64,000 nucleotides of DNA from Anisus vortex (lineage: Eukaryota; Mollusca; Gastropoda; Planorbidae). Under the pieces are notes generated by a model. The model was given only the letters and a program-made list of their open reading frames with translations. It made no database searches and had not been told where the DNA came from. The stretch is taken from positions 21,082,196-21,146,195 of the forward strand of contig OX421494.1 of NCBI GenBank assembly GCA_949126835.1, in the 5' to 3' direction. This document shows positions 46,760 to 57,022 of this stretch, piece by piece (positions within the stretch are counted from its first letter, which is position 1; the number at the start of each line of letters is the position of its first letter). A program made the position numbers and the translations under genes.

Positions 46760-47330
46760 TTAGAGATGCTAGGCACCTAAGAAAAACGAAATATTCTATT
46801 CAATATAGCATCCCAAATAGTATATAGGCCTATGCAGGAAGAGCTGATTTTCCAATTTACAATATTGTTTAATTTATGTGTGTGGCTTAAAAATTAACTT
46901 AGCCCCGTTGTGATTCTTTTTTCTTTATCTTTACGAACCCATAAGCTAATTAATTCAACTAAATTAAATAATGTTTACAGTCCATTAGATAAATTACTTC
47001 TCGTTGGCTCTAAAACAAACACAGACACACACACACTAGGACCTAATTTAATTAGGTCACGTGGTTTTCATTTAACTTCAAATAAATTGTCGCTACCGTT
47101 GTCCCGGTGACCACTGGCCAGGGTTGTTATGAGAGTTTACATTAGCAGTGAAATCATGTGTCGCGTAAATTAACGTAATGTTACTCATTTATTTGAAAAG
47201 TAACGGTCAGTTGATTGTAATGGATAAAGTGGAGATTTTCCCCTATTAGTTTACTATTGGGTGTAGGCTACATGGAAGGAAAAATACACGATTAAGATTC
47301 TAATGTACTGAGTTTAAGTAATGGTCTATT
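46760..47330. other. Non-coding stretch
   Basis: No gene is supported; only a short CA repeat near 47023 stands out. Confidence 0.5.
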
Positions 47331-47331
47331 T

Positions 47332-49732
47332 CAGTGGTCGGCAACCTTTTGCTTATAGTGTTCCAAACTAGGATTTCTAAATCATTCAGCGTGCCAACAG
47401 CATGAAAGTAAAACTGCTCAAATATACTTATGGCCTATTATTTTTATAAGACAGTTTATTTAGTGCCGTAGTCAAGCCGTATTTAGGATTGTGGGGGCCC
47501 GGTTTTTAAATTTATTTGGGGACCCCTCGTGGCCTCGCCCCTGCCTTTCGCATAGGCATACCTCAGAAAAATGCCGTTCATGTTACATTCCGTAAAATCA
47601 TAAATACTTTTTATGTCGCGCTTAGCTTGGTTGGACTGGGGCGCTTAAAATTGTAGGGGAATAAATAATTTTTTTTGTACATTTTCAACGAAAGAATGGG
47701 GATGTAAAAAAAAATTGTTTGTTATGTGTGGGGGCCACTTTTATGTGGGGGCCACTGTTCCATGGAACATGAGGAACATGCCTACATACGCCACTGGCCG
47801 TAGTAAGACCAATACCAAAAGAAAAGGAACGTCATAGAGAAAATCATTAAAGCGTTTTATATTAAAATTTAATAACAAATTAACCTGTTTGTTATTACTA
47901 TCTTTTAAACAAAAATCCATTCATAGCTAGGCCTTATACACAATTTCAATTCTCAACTTCCAAATTAATGGTTAATATATCCACATTTGAATTTAGTTGT
48001 TAATATATTATTCTAGTTATAACTAGACTATAAATTCTTTATAGTTTTATCTCTTTTCTCTGCATAACTGGGAGATTTCCTCTAATAAAATATATTAACT
48101 TTAGATATCTAGCATTGCTATTAGCAATTACTGATATATGGTATAGATACGTTGTGATCAAACAAACTGGGTAGTTAATATAATGCTTAGAACCGTACCT
48201 ATAAATTCTTTAGTCATATAATATTTATATAACTTTCAACTATCTTTTATAGCTGGATCATTTTAAAGTTATAAATATTAAGCCATGAATTTTTGTTTAA
48301 AAGGAAACAAAAAAGAAATATTACAAATATTAACGCAAAGTAAACGGATTAATTACCCCCCTTTAATTAAATTCTCCAAATTAAATTTGATGCTAGTGAT
48401 GCCAAACGAGTTAAAAAAAAATTATGTAACTAGTGTTGCTTTTAAATTATTTTTTCTTTATAAAAATGAGTCATATGCTGTTTTTTTCATTGTGTAATTA
48501 TATGAATAAAATTAATATGCGTGGTAAATAAACATTTTCTGCATTATTAAAGTCAATTTGAGGGGAAAAAATTATTAATTACAATAATTACATTTTATAA
48601 GCCTGTTATATTTATTACAATAATAAATCAAAAAAATTTGTTTAAGAAATAATTATATTTATGATTAATAAAATTAAGAAAGATGAGCATATTTTTTAAA
48701 ATGTAATTAGCATGTATCATTAATGAGCGCCTTTTCCTTGAAAACTCTTCGCTAATTGTTCAATGTCAGATACATAGGCTATTTAGTCACTTCTGAGTGG
48801 TCAAGTTTAAGTGACCTCTTGGTGTGCTTAAAACTACTTTCATGTGCGATAAAACCAGTTTACTAGTGTAAATTAAACCAAAAGCTGAAAGTAGAGCGAA
48901 TGCCGTGCAGTTGACAGATGACTTTCCTAAGCAGCTATTCCTTTAAGATTTTCCCGCAAATCGTCTCATTTCGATGCCCATTTTTCGGATGTTTAAAATA
49001 AAAAAAATGCCAATATCCCTCCACTATAAAATGATCCAGATCTAAGTCGATTGTAGTAAGATCAAGCCAGTAAGGCTTGATGTGGAATGGAAACATGGAG
49101 TTGAAAGTTTTGCCTTTTTTTCAGAAAACACCACATTGAGTACATCACTGTACTTCTGAAAAAGCTCATCTATCTTAATTTGCCTTATTAGGGAAAGAGT
49201 TAAATGTTTTGAAATTGATTTCTCTGCAAGATGTGTCCATTTTCAATGCAAATTCAGTCCAGTGGCCCAACACTTGAAGTGTAAATGCAAGTTCAACTCA
49301 TTGGAAATGTGTCGCCATGTCATTCAGAAACATCGGCTTCAACAGTCAGTTCTCTTCATTCCATACCGGAATTTTTTTTATTAAGATACACCTTAATTAA
49401 TTGCTTCCAGACCAGAAACGAATCTATCCGACTTTACCTATCACTTTTACCCCGTAGCACTTTCTTCTAGAAGAGACTTAAGAAACTATAAAATCTAACA
49501 ATAGATTCAATCACAGCCCAGTGATGAGATTTTTTCATAGAACATTCTTGAACTAAAACAGTCGACGTCCAGTGTGATTCCCATGTAGTTCGCCACGCAG
49601 CACTAATTAATTATGCTAACATAATATGTTGTTTCTACTTACATAACAATCTTTGTGGAGGTCTTTCGCGTGCCACTGAAAATCGTTCTGCGTGCCAAGT
49701 CTGGCACTCGTTTCTTAGGTTGCCGACCCCTG
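47332..49732 (+). mobile_element. hAT-like non-autonomous element, complete copy
   Basis: Starts cagtggtcggcaacctttt (47332), ends ttaggttgccgacccctg (49732). The flanks gtctattt (47324-47331) and gtctatta (49733-49740) match at 7 of 8. It is collinear with 1-1065, and its left end matches the inverted right end of the 41964-43769 copy. A 324-bp element is inserted at 47473-47796. Antisense traces of a hAT transposase seem present near 49000-49330 but are too decayed to translate reliably. Confidence 0.85.
47473..47796. mobile_element. 324-bp MITE with perfect 8-bp TSD
   Basis: The 8-mer gccgtagt is perfectly repeated at 47465-47472 and 47797-47804. The ends are caagccgtatttagg and cctacatacgccactg, starting CA and ending TG. 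They are only weakly inverted (CAnGCCGTAT... against CAGTGGCGTATGTAGG). The sister copy at 1-1065 has the undisrupted site near 92 (agtgccgtagcaagacc). The interior is G/C-rich near its ends (gtgggggcccgg; tgtgggggccactt) and non-coding. Confidence 0.9.
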
Positions 49733-49739
49733 GTCTATT

Positions 49740-50189
49740 ATATAGGTTGGTATAAATATATAAAATTAATTATTATGTTCTATTCAGTTTTCCTCTACGC
49801 TAGTAGACGTAAATGGGTTTTATTATACACCATCATTTTTTTTTTAAATTACCAACTTTTTAAAGGGGATTAATCCCCAAAGGCGTACCTTAACCCCTGG
49901 ATTATTAATTATACTTTACAATGTACGCAGACAAATTTCAAAGGCTGTGGATGAAGGAGGGGTGCAATAACATATTGGCTATAATAGATAGAACTGTAAC
50001 ATAAATTAGAAGATTCGAGGGAAGGCGCAAGTGTACAATCCTGATCTCTGCGTTCTTTTTTTTGTATCCTTATAAAATGATAGAGCAACATATAGATGGT
50101 GAATATGTTTTAAAGGCACGTGGCACACTACAGCTATAAGGCAATGATCTTCTGTATAGAGATAGCACATGTAACAGTGAAACAGTGTA
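49740..50189. other. Non-coding stretch
   Basis: No gene or repeat is supported. Confidence 0.5.
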
Positions 50190-50197
50190 ACAGTGCT

Positions 50198-52451
50198 CAG
50201 GGCCGGTCCTAGCTATTGCGGGGCCCTATGCGAAACGGATTGCGCGGGGCCCAGTCTGGGTAGGGATAAGGATAATACGTGAAAATTAAGATTTTGTAAT
50301 AGAAAAAAATTAATTCGTCTTTGCATTTTATTAATTATTTACTCAGTACAAAATCACGATCAAATTAACTTTACTTTACTAGCTTTGCGTGTAGCGAAGT
50401 CATACAGTATATCATCAAAATTCAGTTTTCTACATAGATCACGCTCAATAGCGAGAGTTGCCAAGTTGTTCAATCTATCTTCGTGAATTATTGACCTCAA
50501 GTAATTCTTGATTAGTTTGAGGCGCGAAAAGCTTATTTCACCAGATGTAACAGTTACGGGTATTGTTAAAAATATTCTGACTGCAACAAAGTAGTTTGGG
50601 AAAGCAATGTATATTTCATTAGTGGACTACTTAAGTCAAAATGTCTACCGGGGTTGTGACGGTATTTGGTTAGAATATGCCTTAAAGATTCCAATTCATC
50701 AGCTCATTCTCGCCCACATATATCTGTCCACTGGTCTGTTGATGTCAATGCTTACACGAGTCTCTCTGTAAACTTTCGTATGTCATCACGCTGAAGGCTC
50801 TCGAAGCTGACAAGAAACCCAAATAGATTGTTGTTTGATTTCAGTTGTTCAAAAATCTCGGTTGCAAGGACTGAATTTCAGTGTCCACAATTCTGTTTGA
50901 AGCAATTTGTCCTGTATTCATCTTCAACATTTCCAGGTGTGAAGTTTTCCACATATTTATCATACTGCCTTTTCCTTTGACATTTGGCTGGAAAGAGTGC
51001 AACAAATTCCATGTTTTCGGTCAATTCCTTTGCCGTAACAAAAATCTGAACAAATTCATCAACTTTCAGTTTCCTTAGCCAAGTCATCAAGTTGTTGTAC
51101 GAATACGAATCCATTGCAGTGCTCAAATCTACTGTTTAACCTTGCAGTTCTTTACTCACAAAATTGACTTGGAAGAGCACGTCGTACCATAACACAAGTG
51201 ACACTACGAATGTGTACCCTTCAATGTTTCATAAAGTGTTTCTGCTTCGCTTTTAATTAATTATCGCATCAGTAGCCTCTTCAGCTTATTCATCGAGAGC
51301 GTCACAAATTTCAGGCAATTGATAACGAAGTGCTTTGACACTATCTATTCTACATTCCCACCTGGTTTCGCACAGAGGTTTTACCGATAGATTGGAAACA
51401 TGCTTTCTGAATAATGACCATCTCTTTGTAGATGTCGACAAGATAGTGTACACGCATTGTATAGCTCCAAAAAAGGTTAACGCATCAGGGCCTGTTTTGA
51501 CCGTGTCTGCTACAACCAGATTGTAATTATGACACGCACATGGAGTAAAAAATGCTCTGCTGTTAACATTTAAAAGCCGTTTTTGAACTCCAGAATGGAC
51601 GCCTTTCATGTTGGCACCATTATCACAACCTTGTCCACGAATATTTTGAACATTTAATTTAAACTTTTCCAACTCATTCACTAGTACATCGCATAAGTCC
51701 TGTCCAGTAGTACTTTCTACAGGAAGAAACTTGATAAAACGTTCATGTACAACCACAGGCTCTTCCACATTAACCCCATCTGATACATTTTGGATAGTTA
51801 ATGACATCTGCTCTTTATGACTTATGTCTGGAGTAAAATCGAATATTACTGAAAAATACTTTGCATTCTTGATGTCTCGAAGCATCATCTACTACAGTAA
51901 GGAGCTCGTTTTGAATTTTCTTCCCCAGGTAATGATCATGAATTTCTGCATTGGTAACACGTCGAGGATGTTCCCCCATTCCTGGATCAAACTTTGCAAG
52001 TAATTCTACTCGACCCAGGAAATTCCCATCACTTCTGCAACTCATTCAATGGACCTTCTGAAAACCAAATTGCGCTCCGCTAGAAATTGTACAATCGCAA
52101 TTAGTCTTTGAAAAAACTTGATTCCAACGTTTAGTCTCAGAATAAAGCATCTCCTGGTGAATCTTGTCAATGCATGTGTTTTTACTTAGTCTTGCTCCAG
52201 CTTCACTGCAACTAGATATCTAGTCATGGCGTCTAAATGCCCATGCGATTTTTCGTGTTCTGCTAGCCTTGTGGTACAGTTTGTCTCTGGTCAAATCCTT
52301 CATTTACAAAGCAGCTTTTTTTTTTGTTTTAGGCGACAGAATATATCAGCCAAGGACGCAAAATATTTTCACCATTGGATTAGCGCGGGGCCTATGAAAG
52401 TGCGGGGCCCACTGCGGCCGCATACGTTGCAGTGGCCTAGAACCGGACCTG
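50198..52451 (-). mobile_element. Second ZMYM1-like hAT element
   Basis: Ends cagggccggtcctag (50198) and cctagaaccggacctg (52451) are inverted copies. Both are followed inward by a GGGGCCC-rich block (gcggggccctatgcgaaacg; gcggggcctatgaaagtgcg). The flanks acagtgct (50190-50197) and acaatact (52452-52459) match at 6 of 8, both differences being transitions. The interior codes on the minus strand for a DUF4371 transposase. Its length (2254 bp) is close to that of the 41776 element without its insertions. Confidence 0.85.
50390..52200 (-). pseudogene. DUF4371/ZMYM1-like hAT transposase, decayed
   Basis: Minus-strand words in order: SETKRWNQVFQRLIAIVQFL (near 52130), LGRVELLAKFDPGMGEHPRR and HDHYLGKKIQNELLTVV (52010-51905), AKYFSVIFDFTPDISHKEQM then VNVEEPVVVHERFIKFLPVE, IRGQGCDNGANMKGVHSGVQ (DUF4371 centre), KPLCETRWECRIDSVKALRY, and the dimerisation end VTVTSGEISFSRLKLIKNYL with EDRLNNLATLAIERD (50550-50420). 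A frameshift near 51890 and several stops downstream of 51290 break it. In the dimerisation motif the usual C-ER is G-EI, a further sign of decay. Confidence 0.85.
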
Positions 52452-52459
52452 ACAATACT

Positions 52460-53162
52460 GCATGTAGGATACTCTACATACAGTATTAAATAAATTTTGT
52501 GCTGTATACAGGAGTGGATTAACCATTAATTAAGCATAATAAAAGTTCTTCAAGGTTAAAGGGTACCACAGTAATTTCCTTGTGCAAGAATTTAACTGTG
52601 GTTCATATGGTTCAATATTGTAAATTATTTAATTAAGCCAGGATAGGCAACACCGCTTTAAATAACAGTTAGGATATAAATTGTTAGTAACGTTCTGCAT
52701 AACACATATTGATTTCTGCATTTGCTTATAACAATATATTATCTTTTCAGTTCCGCATTGTACAGAAGTTTGATTTACATAAGCTTACATAAAGTTGGGG
52801 TGGGTGGGTGGGGGAGGGAACTAAAATCTTTAAGTGCTTATAGGGCCTAGTCATAATCCGGCTCTGGCTGTGCCAAAATCAATGTAGGTCTACATAAAAT
52901 GGTCGTAGCCATACGTACTTTCAAGCGTGACCAACATCATCACCAGCTCTGAACGCCTTGTAACCGAGGGAGTCCACTTGGTTGGGGAGGAGGGTGGGGT
53001 GGAGAGGAGAAGGGACACCAGTCACCAGTCACCAAGATTGACTAACTATATTTGTCGGTATTGCTGAGTTGATTTACTGCTGTAATAACTTTGTAAGTAG
53101 ACTCGAATTTATCCGAAACGACTATTCTATCATACATAGGCCTCGGCTTATATATAAATGTA

Positions 53163-53199
<37 letters not shown>

Positions 53200-53837
53200 A
53201 AAGCTATATAAGGCAATATGTGTAGCCTACAGTTACATTCTCTTTTCGCTCTTTTTGAAATCATATTTAGGACTACGAGTAATTATTTTATGAAGATTTT
53301 TTTCATAAGTTTGGATAAACTGCTAACGTCATGAAAGAAAAATCCCAACGGAAACGGACATAATAGTTTTCATTAAAGTACCTGATATTATGTCAATGTG
53401 ACTATAAATAAGCTGGGAAGCCATTTTGAGTCTTGAGGCAGGACCAAACCAGCTTACACTCGCAATATAGGCATACGCTCACACACACACACACACGCAA
53501 CATATACGCACCTAACATAATATACAAGCTAGACTCTGAAATATGTAGGCCTACTGGATAAAAGACAACAACTAAAAACTGGCCTGAAGATATGAATATC
53601 ATTAGTTTTGGTTGACAAACATTAGAAAGGAATAATTACATCGTCATGAAAGGGTTAATAATGTTTTAATGAAAGACTAAAACAGCAAATAGTAAATTCC
53701 TCAATGTAAACAAACTACTAGACTCTATTTGAAGTCAATAAAAGAAGCTCTAGATGCAGGACAGAGAATAATATATAAATGTTATAATTTCATTTAACCC
53801 CTTCATTCGTTTCAAAAGATTACAATAATGATACGAC
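52460..53837. other. Non-coding stretch
   Basis: No gene is supported. It contains AT microsatellites (53160-53197), a CA repeat near 53481 and a G-rich tract near 52800. Confidence 0.5.
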
Positions 53838-55110
53838 CAGGGCCTGCTCATCCATATAGGCAACCTAGGCAGCCACCTAGAGTGCACAATTTGGGGAAAA
53901 GGGGGAGGCGCATAACAGTAAGTTATAGTTAGGAAAAGACAAATAATTTTGCATAGATTATACTAACAAAATAATACGAAGGACCATTGATTTTTAGAAC
54001 ATGTTGAAATCTTTGTAAAAAAAAAGTTGATTTTGGATTAGCAGAAGTCAAACGCTTTAATGTCATGAATTTAGACCTTTATAATTATAATATAAATCAG
54101 TGGATGTTAGATCTATATGTTACGAACATTAAAAGAATATTTGTAGAATATGAATAAAATCCCTGACAAAATCTAGGGTTGACAGACGTCCGGCAAGAAA
54201 ATTAACCGTTTTTGAAAAATAACCTTACATGCGCTGCAATGTTGTTTTTTAATTGCCCAAGTTGCTTTTCAGTCTACATTAAATAAAATGTTTGGTCAGT
54301 TTTACTAATATACAATTATTGGCAGCTTATGTAATAAAACTGAACTGATTGTGGATTGTGAAACTCTAAATATGTCATTATTTTGTCTCTCTATGTCCTC
54401 CTTTTGAAGTCCAAGTATCTCGCAACCTTACGTCTATCGGTCTGTTTGTCTGTTAAAGGAGCGTTCAGCATCAGTGAGGAAATTCCAGTTTTTTTTTTTC
54501 GAATACGTAGATCAAATGTCTGAGCCGACGATTAGCGTTAACATCTGCATTTGCTGTTAGGGCTTATATGTGCTTGTATCGCAAATTCACAAGCAATATT
54601 CGGAATTTGAAGAAACAACAAAAACAACTATAAGTCGCCTCTGACAAACGAGTGTTTGCAAGGAACATAATGTAAAGGAATTGTTTTGTACTAATCAAAC
54701 AGGATTTACAAATATTTCTCCAGATAACGAGATAAATAAATCGTGGGACACAGTTATGAATGATTTTCTCCCGAAATCCGGTTTTCGTTTAACATCCCTA
54801 CTTCACACAGATTAATTCACAACAGCTTAACTAATTGAAAGTATCAATAAGCAGAGTAATAGATGCAGCAATAGCGTAGCATTTTAAATTTTGAAAGTTA
54901 AAATAGATATTCAGCTGATGACCGAAAGCCAATATCAGTTTCAGCCGAAACCGCAAACAAACCGATAACGAACATTTTGGCTTCGGCCGAAACCGAAACC
55001 ACGCCGTAAAAGTTTTTTTGCCTATTTTCGGCGCCGAAACCGAAGCCGAAACCGAATTTCGGTCGGTCAATAGAGTTATTACTCTAGTCTAGGCCTAATC
55101 AATACATTTT
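53838..55110. other. Non-coding stretch with hAT-type end fragments
   Basis: A hAT-like left end (cagggcctgctcatccatat, then ggcaacctaggcagccacct) starts at 53838 without a matching right end. The stretch at 54940-55070 is rich in ccgaaacc words (tcggccgaaaccgaaaccac), which resembles the subterminal part of certain hAT elements. Neither can be delimited. No gene is supported. Confidence 0.35.
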
Positions 55111-55639
55111 TTTTCAAATGCTTTCACTTCTTCACTTTCGCAATTACAATGCAGATCTCCGGGCAAAAAACTAATCGATGATTTGTAAGAAGAGTTCATT
55201 TGAATGCTTTTAAAGTCTTGAAATGTAACAATTGTACTATTAAACCGGTTTAAACTCCAGCTCTTATTCCATCAAACCCAAAACATCTCAAATCACGCGA
55301 TGAATAGTTTTAGGCACCGATCTATAGGCCTAATCTATTTATGGATCTGTGGGTGTTTTAGGACACATCTCGATTGTATACTCTTGACATAAATGGACTA
55401 TCCATTGCTAATGCTTTTTTTTAATACATATTAAAGGGGTTATTATCTCCTGTACGGGAACTAAAGCACAAAATTACCAAAATATAAGCTTATAGCTTCA
55501 AGTCTACCTCCAATGCATTACAAGAATCAGTCATTAATCGAATTGAAACTTTGTTTCTACTTTTTGCGACACGGTCATTTTAGTTTTCCATGATCGTGAC
55601 CGAATTATAATGTCTCTTAAAAACCGGACGAGCCCTAAG

Positions 55640-56075
55640 GGCTCTATAGTCCAGGGCGTAACGTAATAGCAGTGAGCTCAGGGAAGGCACACCAAAGCTC
55701 TGTCCGGGTTTCAGCCATCCCACGACACGCCAAAGGCGTGGCGTGCCGTGTAACAGGAAAGGTTTCCGCAGCCCAGCAATTGTTCACTGCGGTTCCCCCT
55801 AGGATCAGTATCGTGTTGGCTCGCCCGTATACCTGCAATGTTAACCAGTAGCACAAATCCTATACTATAGGTACAGGCATCCAGGCACGCGGGTGGTTCG
55901 TAAGACGGAACTGCTGCGTCCATTGCTTCCTCCCCACCGAGATACCGTGGCCTCTTGGCAATGCAATGGGTCTCAAACCCGCAGCCGGCGCTGTCCCACA
56001 TGTGTTCGTCCGCCGGTGTAATCTTAATGTGATCGTATCGGCGGTTTACACACTTCGCCAACTTTGAGGCCCATG
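55640..56075. mobile_element. GC-rich dispersed repeat, copy 2
   Basis: Second copy of the repeat at 18285-18681, sharing gtccagggcgtaacg, ggcgtggcgtgccgtgtaac, aggtttccgcagcccagc, ggctcgcccgtatacctgca, cctatactataggtaca and tatcggcggtttacacac. It has about 50 additional bases near 55940-55995 (accgagataccgtggcctct ...) that are missing from copy 1. The minus strand is open for 134 codons (56115-55711) with no recognisable domain. Confidence 0.6.
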
Positions 56076-56166
56076 GGTACAGAAGTGCCGGATCGTGGCC
56101 AGAATTGATCCTCACTTCTCTTTAATTGTAACTTAATAATAGTTATCCCATCCTCTCTTTCTCTTT

Positions 56167-56189
56167 CCCCCCCCCCCCCCCCCCCCCCC
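56167..56189. repeat. C23 homopolymer
   Basis: An uninterrupted run of about 23 C follows a ctctttctctttc tract. Similar runs are C21 at 8952-8972 and G21 at 58447-58467. Confidence 0.9.
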
Positions 56190-56401
56190 GCCTAAAAATG
56201 TATATATTTTATATTTTAGACAATCATCTCCTCTTGTAAAATTTACTCGGAAGCCTATACATGTGTATGCATGTGTATATCTGTTATAAAGTCACCATTT
56301 TTTTAAATAATTCTTCAAACTTCCAAGACTCGCTGCACACTTTCACTCAGTTAAAATCATTAGGAAAAATAGACAACCAGTTGAAAGCCATCTAAATTAT
56401 G

Positions 56402-56407
56402 TTTATT
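56402..56407 (-). promoter_or_regulatory. Candidate poly(A) signal of the receptor gene
   Basis: tttatt on the plus strand gives AATAAA on the minus strand, about 207 bases after the receptor stop codon. It is the first such hexamer I noticed downstream. Confidence 0.45.
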
Positions 56408-56613
56408 GTAGTCTGACTTTAAGTTACACTGTAAGAAAACGTACTACTACTTAATTATTTCAAGAGATAGACTCGTAGGCAGGCGTATGTCAATGTGTTA
56501 TGCATTAAAAACTTCAATGTTAGACCTACAGCTACAGAGATATATACAAAATTGAAGATTGAATTCAAGATTTCCAAGCCAAGTGTCCTCAAAGAAAATC
56601 CAGATCTTATGTC

Positions 56614-57022
56614 TCATTGCGCACTTTTCTCTGTGACGTAGATGCTGGATGACGTCGTTGCGGTCGCCTTTGAGTGGCTGTTGGACTTGAAACCCGACGC
56701 GTAGGAAGACAAGGAGGCATCCGAGCAATCGCCGCAGCGGAGGAGCCGCATCACCGCCAGGCGGAAGGTCCTGTTGCAGATCATGTAGACCACGAAGTTC
56801 ACGCTGGAGTGAAGATGGGCCAACATGGTGACAATAAGATGGAGCGCCACGGGCATACTGTCATTCACGTCTGCTGCTATCACCACGGCGTACGGAGTCC
56901 ACAGCACTATGAACACAACGAAGATGATGAATAACATTTTGGAGGACTTCACCGTCTCGCTCCAGATTTTTTTAGTTTTATCCGGGTCGTCCGTTTCCAT
57001 GCGGTATAAGTTGGCCTTGGTA
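56614..57022 (-). CDS. GPCR last exon: loop 3, TM6, TM7, C-tail
   Basis: Acceptor ttcctcag before TACCAAGG. Encodes residues 242-376: the third loop (ETDDPDKTKKIWSETVKSSK), TM6 with LWTPYAVV, TM7 with HSSVNFVVYMICNRTFR, and a Ser/Thr-rich tail ending TEKSAQ. Stop codon at 56614-56616. Confidence 0.9.

Noticed and set aside
53838..53900. hAT left terminus
   Set aside because: No matching right end or target duplication could be found, so no element is delimited.
54831..55070. 79-codon minus-strand frame
   Set aside because: Mostly generated by ccgaaacc repeats, probably subterminal hAT sequence.
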